Shown here: one piece after another, positions 1 through 10,734 of the stretch | Layout: the number at the start of each line of letters is the position of its first letter | How positions within the stretch are numbered: the first letter of the stretch is position 1 | From: Arthonia radiata | Taxonomy: Eukaryota; Ascomycota; Arthoniomycetes; Arthoniales; Arthoniaceae | DNA length: 64,000 nucleotides | Direction of reading: 5' to 3' | Assembly (NCBI GenBank): GCA_002989075.1 | Contig: PSQN01000012.1 | Span: forward strand, 186,001 to 250,000 | Program-made: the position numbers and the translations under genes | The notes under the pieces: model-generated | Told to the model about the DNA's origin: nothing | The model's database searches: none | What the model saw: only the letters and a program-made list of their open reading frames with translations

Positions 1-343
1 TTCTTCACTAATTGCATTTTGAACATAGACATTTAAAAACCTACTGCAGCGTCTGCTCGGATCCTGAACTAAGGGTATCACATGGTTTAGAGCGTTCGCA
101 GACCCATCATCTTGCTCTCGATTGAAGTTGGCGCTATCAAGGGGTAGTACCAGATGAGGTATAATGCTGCTTGCTCGTGCCAAGACCTCGGCTCTCTTGC
201 CCCGCAAGGCCTCATGTTCTGAGAGATGGCCATAATGTGCAGCAAGCACCAGTGGGCTCTTCATCCCTTTAATCCCTGTGTTATTGCCAGTGCAGTGGCG
301 CCGTAGCTCAAGGAAATTCGTGAACTGTTCTGAACAAGATACA
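1..343. other. left-edge intergenic sequence
   Basis: No supportable gene. The last part is the probable 5' leader of the hydratase that starts at 344. Confidence 0.5.
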
Positions 344-1358
344 ATGGCTGGAGCCGGCCACCAATTCCCACCTGTTGAGGTCTCGTGGAACAAGCGAGAT
401 CTCCTGCTCTTCGCCAGCAGCATCGGGTGCACAGTCGACGAGCTTCACTTCCTCTACGTATGTCAGATCCCCCTCCCTGATTCAATGCTGTTCACTTCAG
501 CAAATAACGACTACTGTACTTACTAGCATCCTACTAAATTGTATACAGGAACTCCACCCCTCCTTTCAAGCCTTCCCCACCTATCCCATCCTCCTCCCCT
601 TCAAGCACACCGATCAAGATGTCGTCGACTTCTACGCGCGCCAATCTTCCTCCGGCTCTTCCATCCCGGGTGTACCAAAGCTAGACTCTCGCCGCGTTGT
701 CGACGGCCAGCGCAAGATCACACTATTCAAGCCCTTGCCAGTCACGTCCGCTGGTAGAAAGTTTGAGGTCAGGAATAAAGTCCTCGGCGTGTACGACAAG
801 GGCAAGGCGACAGTCATGGAGACTGAGCAGTCAATTGTCGAAGCGAGCAGCGGGGAGGTATACAGCAAAGTCGTTGGCTCGGCGTTCTTCGTAGGCCAAG
901 GCGGGTGGGGTGGTCCGAAGGGAGAGAAGGGCGCAGACTACTCGCCGCCGAAAGACAAGAAGCCGGATGCAGTTGCTGAGGTGCAAACAACGGCCGAGAC
1001 AGCACACCTTTACAGGTTAAATGGCGACTACAACCCACTGCACGCAACCCCAGAGCCAGGTCAGAAGATGGGCTTCGGTGGTGCGATCATGCATGGACTG
1101 TACAGTTGGAATACCAGCGCGCATGCGGTGCTAAAAGCGTTTGGCGGCAGCGATGCGCAGAATCTAAAGAGCTATGAGGCGAGGTTTGCGAGCCCAGTAA
1201 AGCCCGGGGAGAAGCTGGTAACAGAGATGTGGCGAACGGGAAAGAGCGAGGACGGGGCAGAAGAGGTGGTTTTTATTGCAAAGACGGGTGCCGGCAAGGT
1301 CGCGTTGAGCAATGGGCGAGCGCTGGTGAAGGTGACCGAAGTGAAGAGCAAGCTGTGA
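344..1358 (+). CDS. peroxisomal (R)-specific enoyl-CoA hydratase 2 (MaoC-like)
   Basis: Two exons, 344..457 and 549..1358, with a GTATGT...ACAG intron of 91 nt at a codon boundary, give 307 residues. The family hydrates trans-2-enoyl-CoA to (R)-3-hydroxyacyl-CoA, a step of peroxisomal beta-oxidation. The C-terminal half contains the hydratase-2 signature NGDYNPLH followed by GGAIMHGLY, which supplies the catalytic Asp and His of the hot-dog fold. The N-terminal half looks like the second, non-catalytic hot-dog domain usual in eukaryotic hydratase 2. The protein ends in SKL, a canonical PTS1 peroxisome-import signal, which fixes both the frame and the location. In most fungi the activity is fused in the multifunctional FOX2 protein, so this is a stand-alone form. 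The ATG at 344 is preferred over 375 because it completes the first exon and restores the N-terminal domain. Confidence 0.9.
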
Positions 1359-1532
1359 AACAACTTTACACAAGCAATGAATGTACGCATATATACTGAA
1401 CGTCCACACAAATATTGGTTATACGCTTTGCGTCCGTCTCAGGAATTTCTCTGCGCACCACGACCGTCGTCACTATCATAGCCCCTCATCGAGCTCATCG
1501 TCCTTTGGCTCAATCAAATACTCTCTCACTTA

Positions 1533-2267
1533 TCACAACTGCTTAGATCTTCTTTCACCTTCCCCACCGCTCTCATCCTCATCCACCTCCCCAACACCTT
1601 TCCTCACTCTCTGCTGCTCATCCAGCGCCCACCACCCCAGACTTTCTGCAAGCCACACAAAATAGACAGCGCTCAGCATATTCACCCAATACATTAATGC
1701 CACAACCCATCGCAAACCCGGAAACGCCATCCCATATATATACGGATTCACATGATCCTCCTGCTTCGTGATCATCCACTTGCCATTTTGCCCTTCATCG
1801 TCTCGCTCCCTTACTGCGCCGTCATCTCTGCTGACATCTCCCCGCGCAAGCGTCAAGTGAATCTTCATCTCAATGCTCGGCCGCCATCCAGTCCAAGCCG
1901 TAAGAAGATAGATAACAGGCTGCTGCACAAGGTCAACCCACAGCTTCCCCGTCCCATCGCCTCGGTCCCTCCATCCTACGTCCTCGACCACGAAGCGCGT
2001 CTCTGGTATAACGAGCCGGTAGAAGCGATAGATGATCTCTATGCGGTCGCGACTCGTGCGCTGTCTGGAACGCGGCTGAGGAGGATGAGCGGCGCGTGAC
2101 GAGAGAAAGAGAGTGGAGGGACTGGAAGGCGGGACGTAGACGACGGGGTAGACGAATGATGCGTGTGGTAAGAAGTAAGTGCGTATGGCGGCTGCTTGGG
2201 ATGTCGCCGTGGGGGCAGCGGCGACGGCGTTGATGGCGTGGACGATGTCGGTGGGTGGGTCGTCCAT
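1533..2267 (-). CDS. SigF-like NTF2-like domain protein
   Basis: Single exon, 244 residues when started at the ATG at 2267; an in-frame upstream ATG at 2342 would add 25 residues without domain character. The body has the look of the fungal SigF-like NTF2-like family: an N-terminal helix, a segment with YRFYRLVIPETRF, then a beta-rich part with KLWVDLVQQPVIY. Near the C-terminus a hydrophobic stretch (WVVALMYWVNMLSAVYFVWL) looks like one membrane helix, followed by an acidic tail. The biochemical role of the family is unknown. It converges on the hydratase gene, with 174 bp between the two stop codons. Confidence 0.75.
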   Translation of the reverse strand: MDDPPTDIVHAINAVAAAPTATSQAAAIRTYFLPHASFVYPVVYVPPSSPSTLFLSSRAAHPPQPRSRQRTSRDRIEIIYRFYRLVIPETRFVVEDVGWRDRGDGTGKLWVDLVQQPVIYLLTAWTGWRPSIEMKIHLTLARGDVSRDDGAVRERDDEGQNGKWMITKQEDHVNPYIYGMAFPGLRWVVALMYWVNMLSAVYFVWLAESLGWWALDEQQRVRKGVGEVDEDESGGEGERRSKQL

Positions 2268-3096
2268 CGTCAGAAGGATATGATAATTCCTAGATAGCGG
2301 CTTGGGAAAAAATACGAGTTGTCGATGACAAACGTGTATCAAAAAACAGAGGTCGAAGCGACCGCTACGAGTTGTAAAGAGCGTGAAAAGGGCCCGCTAG
2401 GGAGACGGGTGGGAAAAGAAGTAGGGAGATTGACAACGTGGCTTCTATGTGACGGCGATAATAATGAAAAGATCCCTTTCCCACTGCGATGAGACAGAGC
2501 AGAGGCGGCTTATAGGCTCGTCGAGACTTCACCACAATGGGAGCTACATAGTAAACGCATTGACATCAAATTCGGTCTGAAACCACTTCTTTCGGAACTG
2601 CGCTGGCGACACAAGCTCGAGAAGACTCCCAGAGGAGCGTAATCATACGTGTGCAGAGAGTCTGGGCTCACCTAGGCTATTGTTACCATCTAATCCTTTC
2701 ATTGACTGGAGTTTCTTTATGGTCTACGCTGCAGGGCATGACCTTGACTACAAGACGGTTACTGCATTCACACGCCTCCAGGCTTGGCGCGTGTATACCG
2801 CGGGAGCACAGCAAGGTTGTCAGAGCCCATGAAGCTTAGAACTTGGCGACGAACGGAAAGGCGCAGCTACAGTGCATAGTGAGCGAGTCTGAAGACTGCT
2901 GAATTCTAAGGCGTCTACACTAGGTCATACATACATCTGCCTCCTGTTACTGATACAGATCCATCGCTATGCTGTGTCCTCCTACCAATGCTCTGTACAG
3001 ATTGTCCGCCCATAGTCTCACACTATTGATACAAGTCATGACCCGATATATACACCCATTAATATCCCAAATACTTTTGCCTTTCCAAACGCCGTG
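2268..3096. other. intergenic region
   Basis: Upstream of the SigF-like gene and downstream of the rhodopsin-domain gene. Only short overlapping open frames without coding character are present. Confidence 0.5.
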
Positions 3097-5079
3097 TTAC
3101 GAAGCCCTCCCAAAACCCCTGCCTCCTCCACTTCCCCTCGTATCATCCTCGTCGTCCGTCTCCGCATAAAACGTCCCCAACCCGCCATTACTATCCCGCT
3201 GCACCTTCACCTCCCTCCCGACCCTCAGCGGCCGCGTCCAGTTGAGCTGTCTCGGTGTCTCGACCACACTCCTCCGTTTTCCTCTACTACTGCGACTCGA
3301 CCCAGAAGTGGACCGCTGATGGTGTATACTTGGATGCGAAGACTGCCGCTTATGACCATGCGACTGCTGAACGGTGAGCGGTTGAAGCCCCAGACCATGT
3401 TGTATCTGCGGCGGTGGTGACGAATCGATTGGGCTCGACACAGACTGATTCGCAGGGCGAGCTGCGTCGGCTACGCGCTGCAGAGGCGAGCGATTCGCGA
3501 AGGATGCAGAGGGAGCTGGAGGTCGTGCGCGCTTCGAGGTCGTGCGTTGTGGCCACTGCGGTGTTGCGTTCGCCGGCTGATTTGGGTTGAGAGATGTCGG
3601 TGGTGGTGCTAGAGTGCGTCGTGAGGTCGATCGCTGTGGCCAGTCCCACCTCGATTGCAGTCCTTGCCCACGGTGGGAGACTGTGCGTGGAGGCAGTGGC
3701 GTAGGAGCAGTATCCATCGGCGAAAGGGTCGACTGGAAGGCGTCTCTTGGTGAGGGATTCGGTCGCGTTGTGGGTTGTTGCTGGGAGTGCAAAGGCTTGC
3801 GCATCGGAACTGAAAGAGGAGTGGGTGGTGGGGCCGCAGGAGGCTCTTTGCGCTTTTGAGACGGGGGTTGCGTGGAGGGTGGAAGAGGCCACACTGCGCT
3901 CGGCCAGCTCGCTTGGCTTGTCTCTCTCGTGTTGTCGCTGCCGTATTCGCTACCTCTTAATGCCATGCCGCTCGTATTACCACTGCCAGTGACTTGTATG
4001 CGCGGTTGGGCTGGCGGCGGTGCTCCACTCTCGTGCTCTGCGCCTCCGGATCCAGTCTTGCCATCAGGAAGACCAATGAGCGGCCCTAGTGCTGGAAGAC
4101 AGGCACATGTGATACCCACACTGGTCTCAATGATAGCCCAGTATTGCAGCGGCGCGGAATAATAGCTGGCATCTGATCCCTCGTAGGATCTGGTGCCTTG
4201 GATGAGGAAGTAGCACAACCTAATAGCAGCTGCTACGACGATGAAGACCCCGATTACATATATGCCGCACACTGCGGTCTGTCCGTTCCGAGACATATGT
4301 GGGAATTTGTTGAACGTGGCCGGTACCGGAAATGCTAAGACAGCGATCACTGTGATGAGGTCGGTCACAGCAAGTGTATCGAAGAATGCGCTCGAAACGC
4401 ATGATGGACCATCTTCTGGGAGCGTTGCATAGCTCCAGAAGGCCGAGATAGGATCGCAGGTGAAGACGGACGCTATGCTGAATGCTAAAGACCAGAGGAT
4501 GAATATGAACACAAGTGTGAGGGAGACGGCGTTGAATACTGCGGTGGACTGGCGATGGAGGAAGAGTCGGCGGTAGAGGAAGAGAAATGCGAGCTTCGTG
4601 GTGCCATTGGCGAGAGGATAGAGGATGTTGAGAGCAAAGTTGGTCTAATGATATACGTATCAGTGATTGGCGCCCCAACGCACTGGATTTGACAGAGAGT
4701 TTGCTGACCTGTTTCTGTATTCGAGATTCGGTCGTAATGAAATTTGTGTTATCGCTGGTGTATGTTTCGTGTTCTCCCAAATTGCCTTGCGTTGCTCCTG
4801 GACGAGGTCAGTGTCAGGATCACGGTTGGCCATTGGACAGGCTCACCTATAATCATGCATAGGCACATGCCGAAGTTCAAGAGCTTCACAAGTTGTTAGT
4901 TACGAGACCGTTCGAGTGAACGCAACTCAACATACCAATGCGAGGAACAACGTCCAGCAGTCCAATTTGGTCTTCTTGTGACACCGTGCTCTCGCAAAGG
5001 TCCTGAGGAAGACGGCGGCAAGAGGCAAGACCATGAAGACCACGGCCAGTGCGACCATCTCCCCACTGGACTGCCCCAT
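3097..5079 (-). CDS. rhodopsin-domain (PTH11-type) integral membrane protein
   Basis: Four exons on the minus strand (5079..4936, 4883..4847, 4797..4709, 4644..3097) with 52, 49 and 64 nt introns give 605 residues. Phases agree throughout, and exons 2-3 join to read GATQGNLGEH, a hallmark of the fungal Rhodopsin family (PF20684 type). Seven hydrophobic helices can be traced: near residues 9-27, at the exon 2 segment LLNFGMCLCMIIG, then TNFALNILYPL, VSLTLVFIFILWSL, TDLITVIAVLAF, GIYVIGVFIVVAAAI and ETSVGITCACLPALGPLI. After about residue 290 a long Pro/Ser/Arg-rich tail of roughly 300 residues follows, probably cytoplasmic and disordered. Such proteins are plasma-membrane sensors or orphan GPCR-like proteins; ligand and coupling are unknown. 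A second family member lies at 10735..12049. Confidence 0.88.
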
Positions 5080-6040
5080 CTTGACACCTCGATCTTCTCC
5101 TCAGGGTGTGCTGGAGTTGCGACCGGCGTCGCTGTGAACGCTGCTCGCGGCAAGCTCGCGTTGAAGCCCGTGTAGACATTAAGAACTAAATGTGTCCAGA
5201 ACCAGAGAAGGGAGGGCGACAGGCAGAAGCATAGGGTGTGTACTGTACAAGGACATGGACATTGGTGTTTTCCGTGCGTATAGGGAGGATAACAAGAGAG
5301 ACGGGATGAAACAAGGAAAGGACAGGTGCTTACGCGCAGCAACGCGCAGGGCAAGATGGTGACGGAAGATCTTGGGTGCTAAGGAATTACTAGTGAATTT
5401 TGGGCAGGTCATACTGTATACGTCACTCTTTTCTCGAACGTGGACATGGATCTGATTCGTCAACGAGCGTTTCATCGCTCCCTGTCATTATTCTTCTGTC
5501 ATCGCCGCTGTCACGCTGCATGGCGAGAGAGCAGGCCAAGGCGCTTCCATCATTCTGTGCATCTGTTTCTCGCAAGTATCACTGTAGAATTACAAGGGTA
5601 CCTGCACTGCAGCGACGAACAACGCCTCGACAAAGATAGAATCAGGGCCACCACACACCTGCAAAGGGAACCGTCCGGGCCGTCAAATCGCCGAATGGAG
5701 CAGTCAGAAGTGCCGAGACTAGTGAGTGCGGCAACGTGCACTGCTGGAGCTCGCGGATCGTACCGGTCGGGCGCGATGCTCATCCTGGCTGCTGTCAGGT
5801 TGTCAACATGTCTTTCGGTCGTGCCGCGAGAAAGTCTTCTCCTGAAATTTGTACGGCAGCATCGGAGCTCCGAAGCCCCTGAAACGCTTCTGCCATCGTT
5901 TGAGAAATAGTCGTGGTCATGCTTCTCGAACTTTGGAGATAGTCGCCACGAGAATCTCCAAACCACGTGTTCCGATCTGCATCTCGAATGACCCCTTTCG
6001 CCTCCCGTCGGACCCTTTCCAAGCCACACCGCTCGTCTCT
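5080..6040. other. intergenic region
   Basis: Between the start of the rhodopsin-domain gene and the stop of galactokinase; it should contain the former's promoter and leader. No protein family is recognisable in the overlapping frames. Confidence 0.5.
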
Positions 6041-7712
6041 TCAAACGCTCACCCTCCCTCCAGTCTCATACACCAGACTACCTCGACCCGGCTTACTCAC
6101 CACTATTGCCTCTTCCAGCTCTTCTTCGCTCAGGTTCGGAAAGTTGACATTATAATACTCCTTCGTCCACGCCTGCCTCACCGCGTCTACTTTCTCCGCT
6201 GGGACAAGATGCACTGAACATCCACCCCAGCCAGCGCCCGTCACACGCGCGCCATAGCCACCTTCGCGCACAGAGATACTGCAAAGCTGGTCTAACTCTG
6301 GCGTGCTGCACTCGTACATATCACGACAACTGTCTTGGACCTCGCTCACCAGCTTCCCCAGCTTCTCGTACAAATCCGGACTGCTTCGCTGCTTCTCGTC
6401 TTTGAGTATCGCGACGAAGCGCTGTACCCGCAACGCCTCGCTAAACACATGTAGCGCACGTTGACGCAGCTTGAAGCGGTCCGCGCGAACAGGCACTTTG
6501 GTCGTGTACCGCTCGTTGAGCTCGTCAACAGTAATGCCGAGAATCTGGGAGATGTCTTCGCGCGTGTAGCCTTCTTCTTGGACAAGGTAGTCATCGACGA
6601 TTTGCACGAGTTTCTCGAGCTGAGACATGTATTTCTGGCTGGACGCGCTGTCTTTGGTAGGGTCGGGGACGTGGCCGTCGCCATGCTCGTCAAAGTAGGT
6701 GTCTTGAAGGCCTCGCAGGGATTGCTCTAGTGGACTTGCGTCTTGCGGTAGCAATCTTGAAACTTTGAGGATCTTGTGGAGGTACAGTGCTGCTAACGTG
6801 CACTCGACGACCCGTAAGTTGTAGTGTATCGGTCCCGTCACACGCTTATTGGATGTGACAAACGATTGAGCAATCAAGAAAGCGAGCTTCTTACCTCCAG
6901 GAAGTGAAGCTGGTATAGATATTGGAGTAGCCTTCAGGTTCGGCTTGAACGCGATGAGCAGTCCAGCATCCCGTTGCGAGAAGACGGATGCTGCTTGGTC
7001 CATGCCGCCCGAGTTCACGCCGACCGCACGCTCACTGACAATTGCTAGCTCCGTCAACTGCGTCTTGTCGACCTTCTCAAGGCCATTCGCCTTCACACTC
7101 GCCAGCGAGCTAGCACAGACGAACGCAGCACTGCTGCTTAGCCCACCTCCCGCCGGCACTGTGCCGTCCATGACGACGTCCATGCCCACGCTTTGAAAGT
7201 CTGCTCCTTTCTTATCCTTCAGTATGCCATATGCACCTCTCAGACCAGCTCTGAAGTAATTAGAGTAGTCGTGTGCTTCTGCGTCGATCCCGAGCTCTTT
7301 TCCTGGCGCCGGCACCTCGAAGGACCTGGTTGGAAACTTGGAGGAGTTTGTATTGGCTATCCGTATTGTTGGAGGGGACGAGGTGCTTGGTGAGACTGCA
7401 AGGAGGACATCTGCTGTGACTGCCATTGGTAAACATTCATACAACGAATAGTCGATGTGCTATGGCTTCGGTCAGCTCCTGGTTTCACATTGGACACGAT
7501 TCTTGCGAATGAGGGGGTTTCGAACGAAACGTCTTTGGGTTGCGTACTTCGCCAATGATATTCACTCGACCAGGACTCCGCGACACAAATTCAGCTTTGC
7601 GCCCATACTCCTGCTCAAAAGCCGACAGCAGATTGTCCCATCTCTTCCTCTGCGCGCCAATGGCATCCTCGGGATATACCTCGTCGAACGAGGTCGTCGT
7701 AGGCACCTCCAT
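6041..7712 (-). CDS. GAL1: galactokinase
   Basis: Two exons on the minus strand, 7712..7548 and 7459..6041, with an 88-nt intron that splits the galactokinase signature exactly between E and H; joined they read GRVNIIGEHIDYS. The product is 527 residues, the usual size for fungal galactokinases. GHMP-kinase motif 2 (GGGLSSSAA) lies near residues 159-167, and GVNSGGMDQAASV near 203-215 supplies the catalytic Asp. A late GHMP motif reads ARVTGAGWGGCSVHL. The enzyme phosphorylates galactose to galactose-1-phosphate in the cytosolic Leloir pathway. No other Leloir gene is adjacent, unlike the clustered GAL genes of some yeasts. The start at 7712 gives MEVPTTTSFDEVYP, a normal N-terminus for the family. 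Confidence 0.95.
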
Positions 7713-8061
7713 GCTACGCTATGAACAGACGCTTTGAAATGATTGAGTCGCGGTCTCTAGGGACTTATAAGCCTAATACAAAGCGGTGTATGTAAGTCCA
7801 ATGGCGACACATTTCAAATGACAGTGTGCAGGCGCTGCTCAAGCTCTCGTCGCGTGCCTGAAACATCCCACCAATAATGCCCCGCTGACTCCACCTCGCA
7901 TGAACCACGCCAGTCCACTTCAAGTCAAGCGCTCCCTGCGCAGCCATCTGCTCTAAAGAGCTCCTCTAGATTGCAACCTTTCAGGTTGCTTCCTCCAACA
8001 ATAATGTGAGCAACTCCAAGCGTAGAGTGCGGCCCGCGCTGCTTACGTCTCAACACCAACC
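7713..8061. promoter_or_regulatory. shared divergent promoter region
   Basis: This 349-bp stretch separates two diverging starts, galactokinase (-) and the IMPACT-family gene (+), so both promoters must lie here or overlap their neighbours. I cannot identify a specific factor site. Confidence 0.4.
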
Positions 8062-8832
8062 ATGTCCACCAAACGCGCCCGCTCACCCTCCCCCACCACG
8101 ACCGGCCCTCAAAAGCGCGCCCGCTCGTCCTCTCCCTCCAACACCAAATCCATCACCAGCGCCCCCCAAATCTACCACGCCCCCAACCCCATCTCCGACC
8201 GCTCCTCCGCCTTCCGCGCCGCCTTCATCCCTCTCGCCTCCACAACCACCCAACCGACCAGCCCCACCGCCGCCCAATCCCTCCAATCCCTCCCCGCCTT
8301 CTCCACCGCAACCCACCGCATAACCGCAACCCGCACGCGCGGCCCTCAAAAGACCATCTCCGGCATCGGGCTCCTCACCCTCTCGCACGACGACGACGGC
8401 GAAAAGTACGGCGGCAAGACGCTGGAAAAGGTGCTGGACGCCGAGCGCGTCGAGGGCGCGGTGTGCGTTGCCCGCTGGTGGGGCGGTGAGATGTTAGGGC
8501 CGGTGCGGTTCAGGCATATGGAGGAGGTGGCGCGGGGGGCGATTGAGGCGTGGAGGGATGGGACGGAGGGGGTGGAGAAGCGGAAGCGGCAGGCGGAGGA
8601 GGAGGAGAAGGAACGGTTGAGGCTGGTGGAGGTGTTGGAGGAGAGGGATGACAGTGTGGATGTATTGAGGAAATTGTTGGCGGAGAAGACGGGTGGGAAG
8701 AATGAGCGGGGGAAGAGACCGAGTTATGGAGGAATGAAGGTGGAGGTGTTAAGGAAGCTAGAGAATGTGAGGGATAAGACTATTGAGATGTTGTTGCGGA
8801 AGATGGATGAGGTGGAGAAGGAGAAGGTGTGA
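8062..8832 (+). CDS. IMPACT/UPF0029 family protein (YDL177C-like)
   Basis: Single exon, 256 residues. After a basic Ser/Pro-rich N-terminus of about 40 residues, an Impact-N (UPF0029) domain covers roughly residues 45-160: DRSSAFRAAF, ATHRITATR, DDDGE, then CVARWWGGEMLGPVRF, matching the family pattern RWFGG..LGP.RF. There is no N-terminal RWD domain, so it resembles yeast YDL177C rather than the Gcn2 regulator Yih1. The C-terminal 90 residues are Lys/Glu-rich and probably a coiled coil (EEEEKERLRLVEVLEERDD). Function is not established; a translation or RNA-related role is only an inference from the family. Its stop faces the stop of the next minus-strand gene 264 bp away. Confidence 0.82.
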   Translation: MSTKRARSPSPTTTGPQKRARSSSPSNTKSITSAPQIYHAPNPISDRSSAFRAAFIPLASTTTQPTSPTAAQSLQSLPAFSTATHRITATRTRGPQKTISGIGLLTLSHDDDGEKYGGKTLEKVLDAERVEGAVCVARWWGGEMLGPVRFRHMEEVARGAIEAWRDGTEGVEKRKRQAEEEEKERLRLVEVLEERDDSVDVLRKLLAEKTGGKNERGKRPSYGGMKVEVLRKLENVRDKTIEMLLRKMDEVEKEKV

Positions 8833-9096
8833 CGAGGGGAGGCATTGGTGGGATTAGTATGATGATTTACTATTTGCCTGAGCTAGTGCAGCCAGGTTTA
8901 TTCCGTACCTCGAAGCGATGATGGCAGATAGGCCTTGAAGACAGCTCAGCGATTGTCTACATTGATACATAGTGATTGCATATGCCGTCGGGTAAATCTG
9001 CAGTCTGAAGCCGCTCACGTCACCCTTCAGAACCCCTATCTGCGCAACTGGCTTGCTTCGGTAAACCAGAGAGTGGGCTTGGAATGTACACTAGCC

Positions 9097-10182
9097 CTAC
9101 CATGAGTCTTCCGGCTCGGCCTTGACAGCAATAGTCGATGGCGAAGATGGTTCGATACGTTCGTCGACTTCAGGGGTAGACAAGCGCAGCTTCTTTCTCG
9201 GTGGCTGTTGTCTCGGGGCAGGCCCCTTTCGTGATCTCTTCCTCGATGCTTGCACCGGATGACCGTTGGAGTCTCCGCCTACGATAGGGGCAAGTCTCCG
9301 CGCACTAGTCTTCAAGGATGGCTCCTCACCACCGCTCCGAGCCCCTTCTCCGCTGTTTGTCTCCCGGGACGGCACTGCGGCACGTTGCAAAGTCTCAGTA
9401 GTGGCAGCTAGAGGTGCTTTGAGAAGCAGTTGACCCTTACGGTTGCGAGACCCTTCTTCGCGACCGGCCGGTTCCACCTGCTGAATCGGACACTGCTGGA
9501 GAATAGCAGGCTGCTGTGAATCGTCGCGAAAATCAAAGTGTCGTCGCGACGACGACTCAACTCCAGACAGCTTTCGAAGACCACGCTCTGAATTCTGCGA
9601 GTGCGTGCTTGATGTCGGTGCGTATTGCTGAAATCCAGCAGTGGGCTGTGATTGTGGCGGGCAATTAGTAGGAGGTTGAGGATTCCAAAAGTAGCCAGCA
9701 ATCCACTGTGGATGAAATGGACACGAAGAGGCCGGCGGAGTGCGAGATGCGCTGTCTGCTGTCGGATTCATGTATGGCTGGTAGAAATAGAGAGGCTCTG
9801 CGTAGACTTGGGAGCTGCACATGGGTTGAGGGTACGCTTGATTGTTTGGAGGCGGCGCCGGGTACGTCTGATAGCCAAGAGCTGCTGCCGTGCAGCTGCT
9901 GCAACAGCAGGCTTGCCAGGCATGTATAGGTTGGTTTGCTGCCAATCCTAAGCTTTGCATGTACCCTGGATAACCGTAACTTGGTACCGGATACGGCTGG
10001 TACCCAGGAGCTTGCTGAGAGTGCGTTTGAACTCCAGGCGGAAACTGCTGCATTGGTTGAGAAAGCCATGACTGTGTGTGCTCTTGATATGTGTAGCTGG
10101 AGTGTGAATGGCTGGAATGTGAATGGTCTAAGTTGATTGTCAATCTTAGACGTACATTGAATCCGGCATTCATAACATACAT
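9097..10182 (-). CDS. low-complexity Gln/Pro/Tyr-rich protein with nuclear localisation-type basic cluster
   Basis: Single open frame of 361 codons; I do not recognise a domain. The N-terminal half is rich in Gln, Pro and Tyr (PYPVPSYGYPGYMQ and similar), with a short CCCSSC cluster near residue 93. The C-terminal quarter has a bipartite basic cluster, RKRSRKG...PRKKLR, typical of nuclear import signals, and ends acidic (VKAEPEDSW). This looks like an intrinsically disordered nuclear protein, possibly transcription-related, but that is inference from composition. The start is uncertain: the first ATG at 10182 precedes a His/Ser-rich stretch, and internal Met codons or an upstream exon are possible. 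Confidence 0.55.
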   Translation of the reverse strand: MYVMNAGFNVRLRLTINLDHSHSSHSHSSYTYQEHTQSWLSQPMQQFPPGVQTHSQQAPGYQPYPVPSYGYPGYMQSLGLAANQPIHAWQACCCSSCTAAALGYQTYPAPPPNNQAYPQPMCSSQVYAEPLYFYQPYMNPTADSASRTPPASSCPFHPQWIAGYFWNPQPPTNCPPQSQPTAGFQQYAPTSSTHSQNSERGLRKLSGVESSSRRHFDFRDDSQQPAILQQCPIQQVEPAGREEGSRNRKGQLLLKAPLAATTETLQRAAVPSRETNSGEGARSGGEEPSLKTSARRLAPIVGGDSNGHPVQASRKRSRKGPAPRQQPPRKKLRLSTPEVDERIEPSSPSTIAVKAEPEDSW

Positions 10183-10734
10183 ATGACTGTCGTCACAGAG
10201 GCTGACACGTTTGCGTTGACTGTATACTGGGGCTGAGGCTGAGACTTCTCACGGAGGTGTCTTGGTAGACAACCAGGGATATACGGTTGTGGCATATCTT
10301 GTGCCAGTTGAAAGACTCCTCCTTCTCGCCCGATCAACATGTGCCGTCCAGGCGATTTGCTTAAAAGTGTGTGTCGATGCAGCACTTAATCGCACTGCGT
10401 TCAGGTAGTGAATCAAGACATGATGACAGCCTTTCGATGAGAGAGATGACGGACGCAGATGAGTGGAAAGACGTATTAATCGCGCAGACGTCAGATTGAT
10501 GTAGCGGTCAGACTCCTCAAGGAAGGAGCGTTCCTGGGCCGACCGATCTTTGCCCATAACACCGCTAGAAAGTTGTGCAGGCAGCAGCTTCAGCTTCGTT
10601 GATCGGTGAATGGTTCAAAGACGTCTTTAACGTAGAATATTGGATGAGCAGACTTCCATTCAGTTCGTCTTACATTCGTGGGCGTGACACGCTGAGTCGC
10701 ATGACCAATAAGGGATGCATGCTACAACGTCTCA
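10183..10734. other. intergenic region
   Basis: Between two minus-strand genes. No recognisable coding content. Confidence 0.45.

Noticed and set aside
10140-10167. 28-nt GTACGT...TTAG segment as an intron near the start of the low-complexity gene
   Set aside because: Far below the minimum size seen for the other introns in this window.
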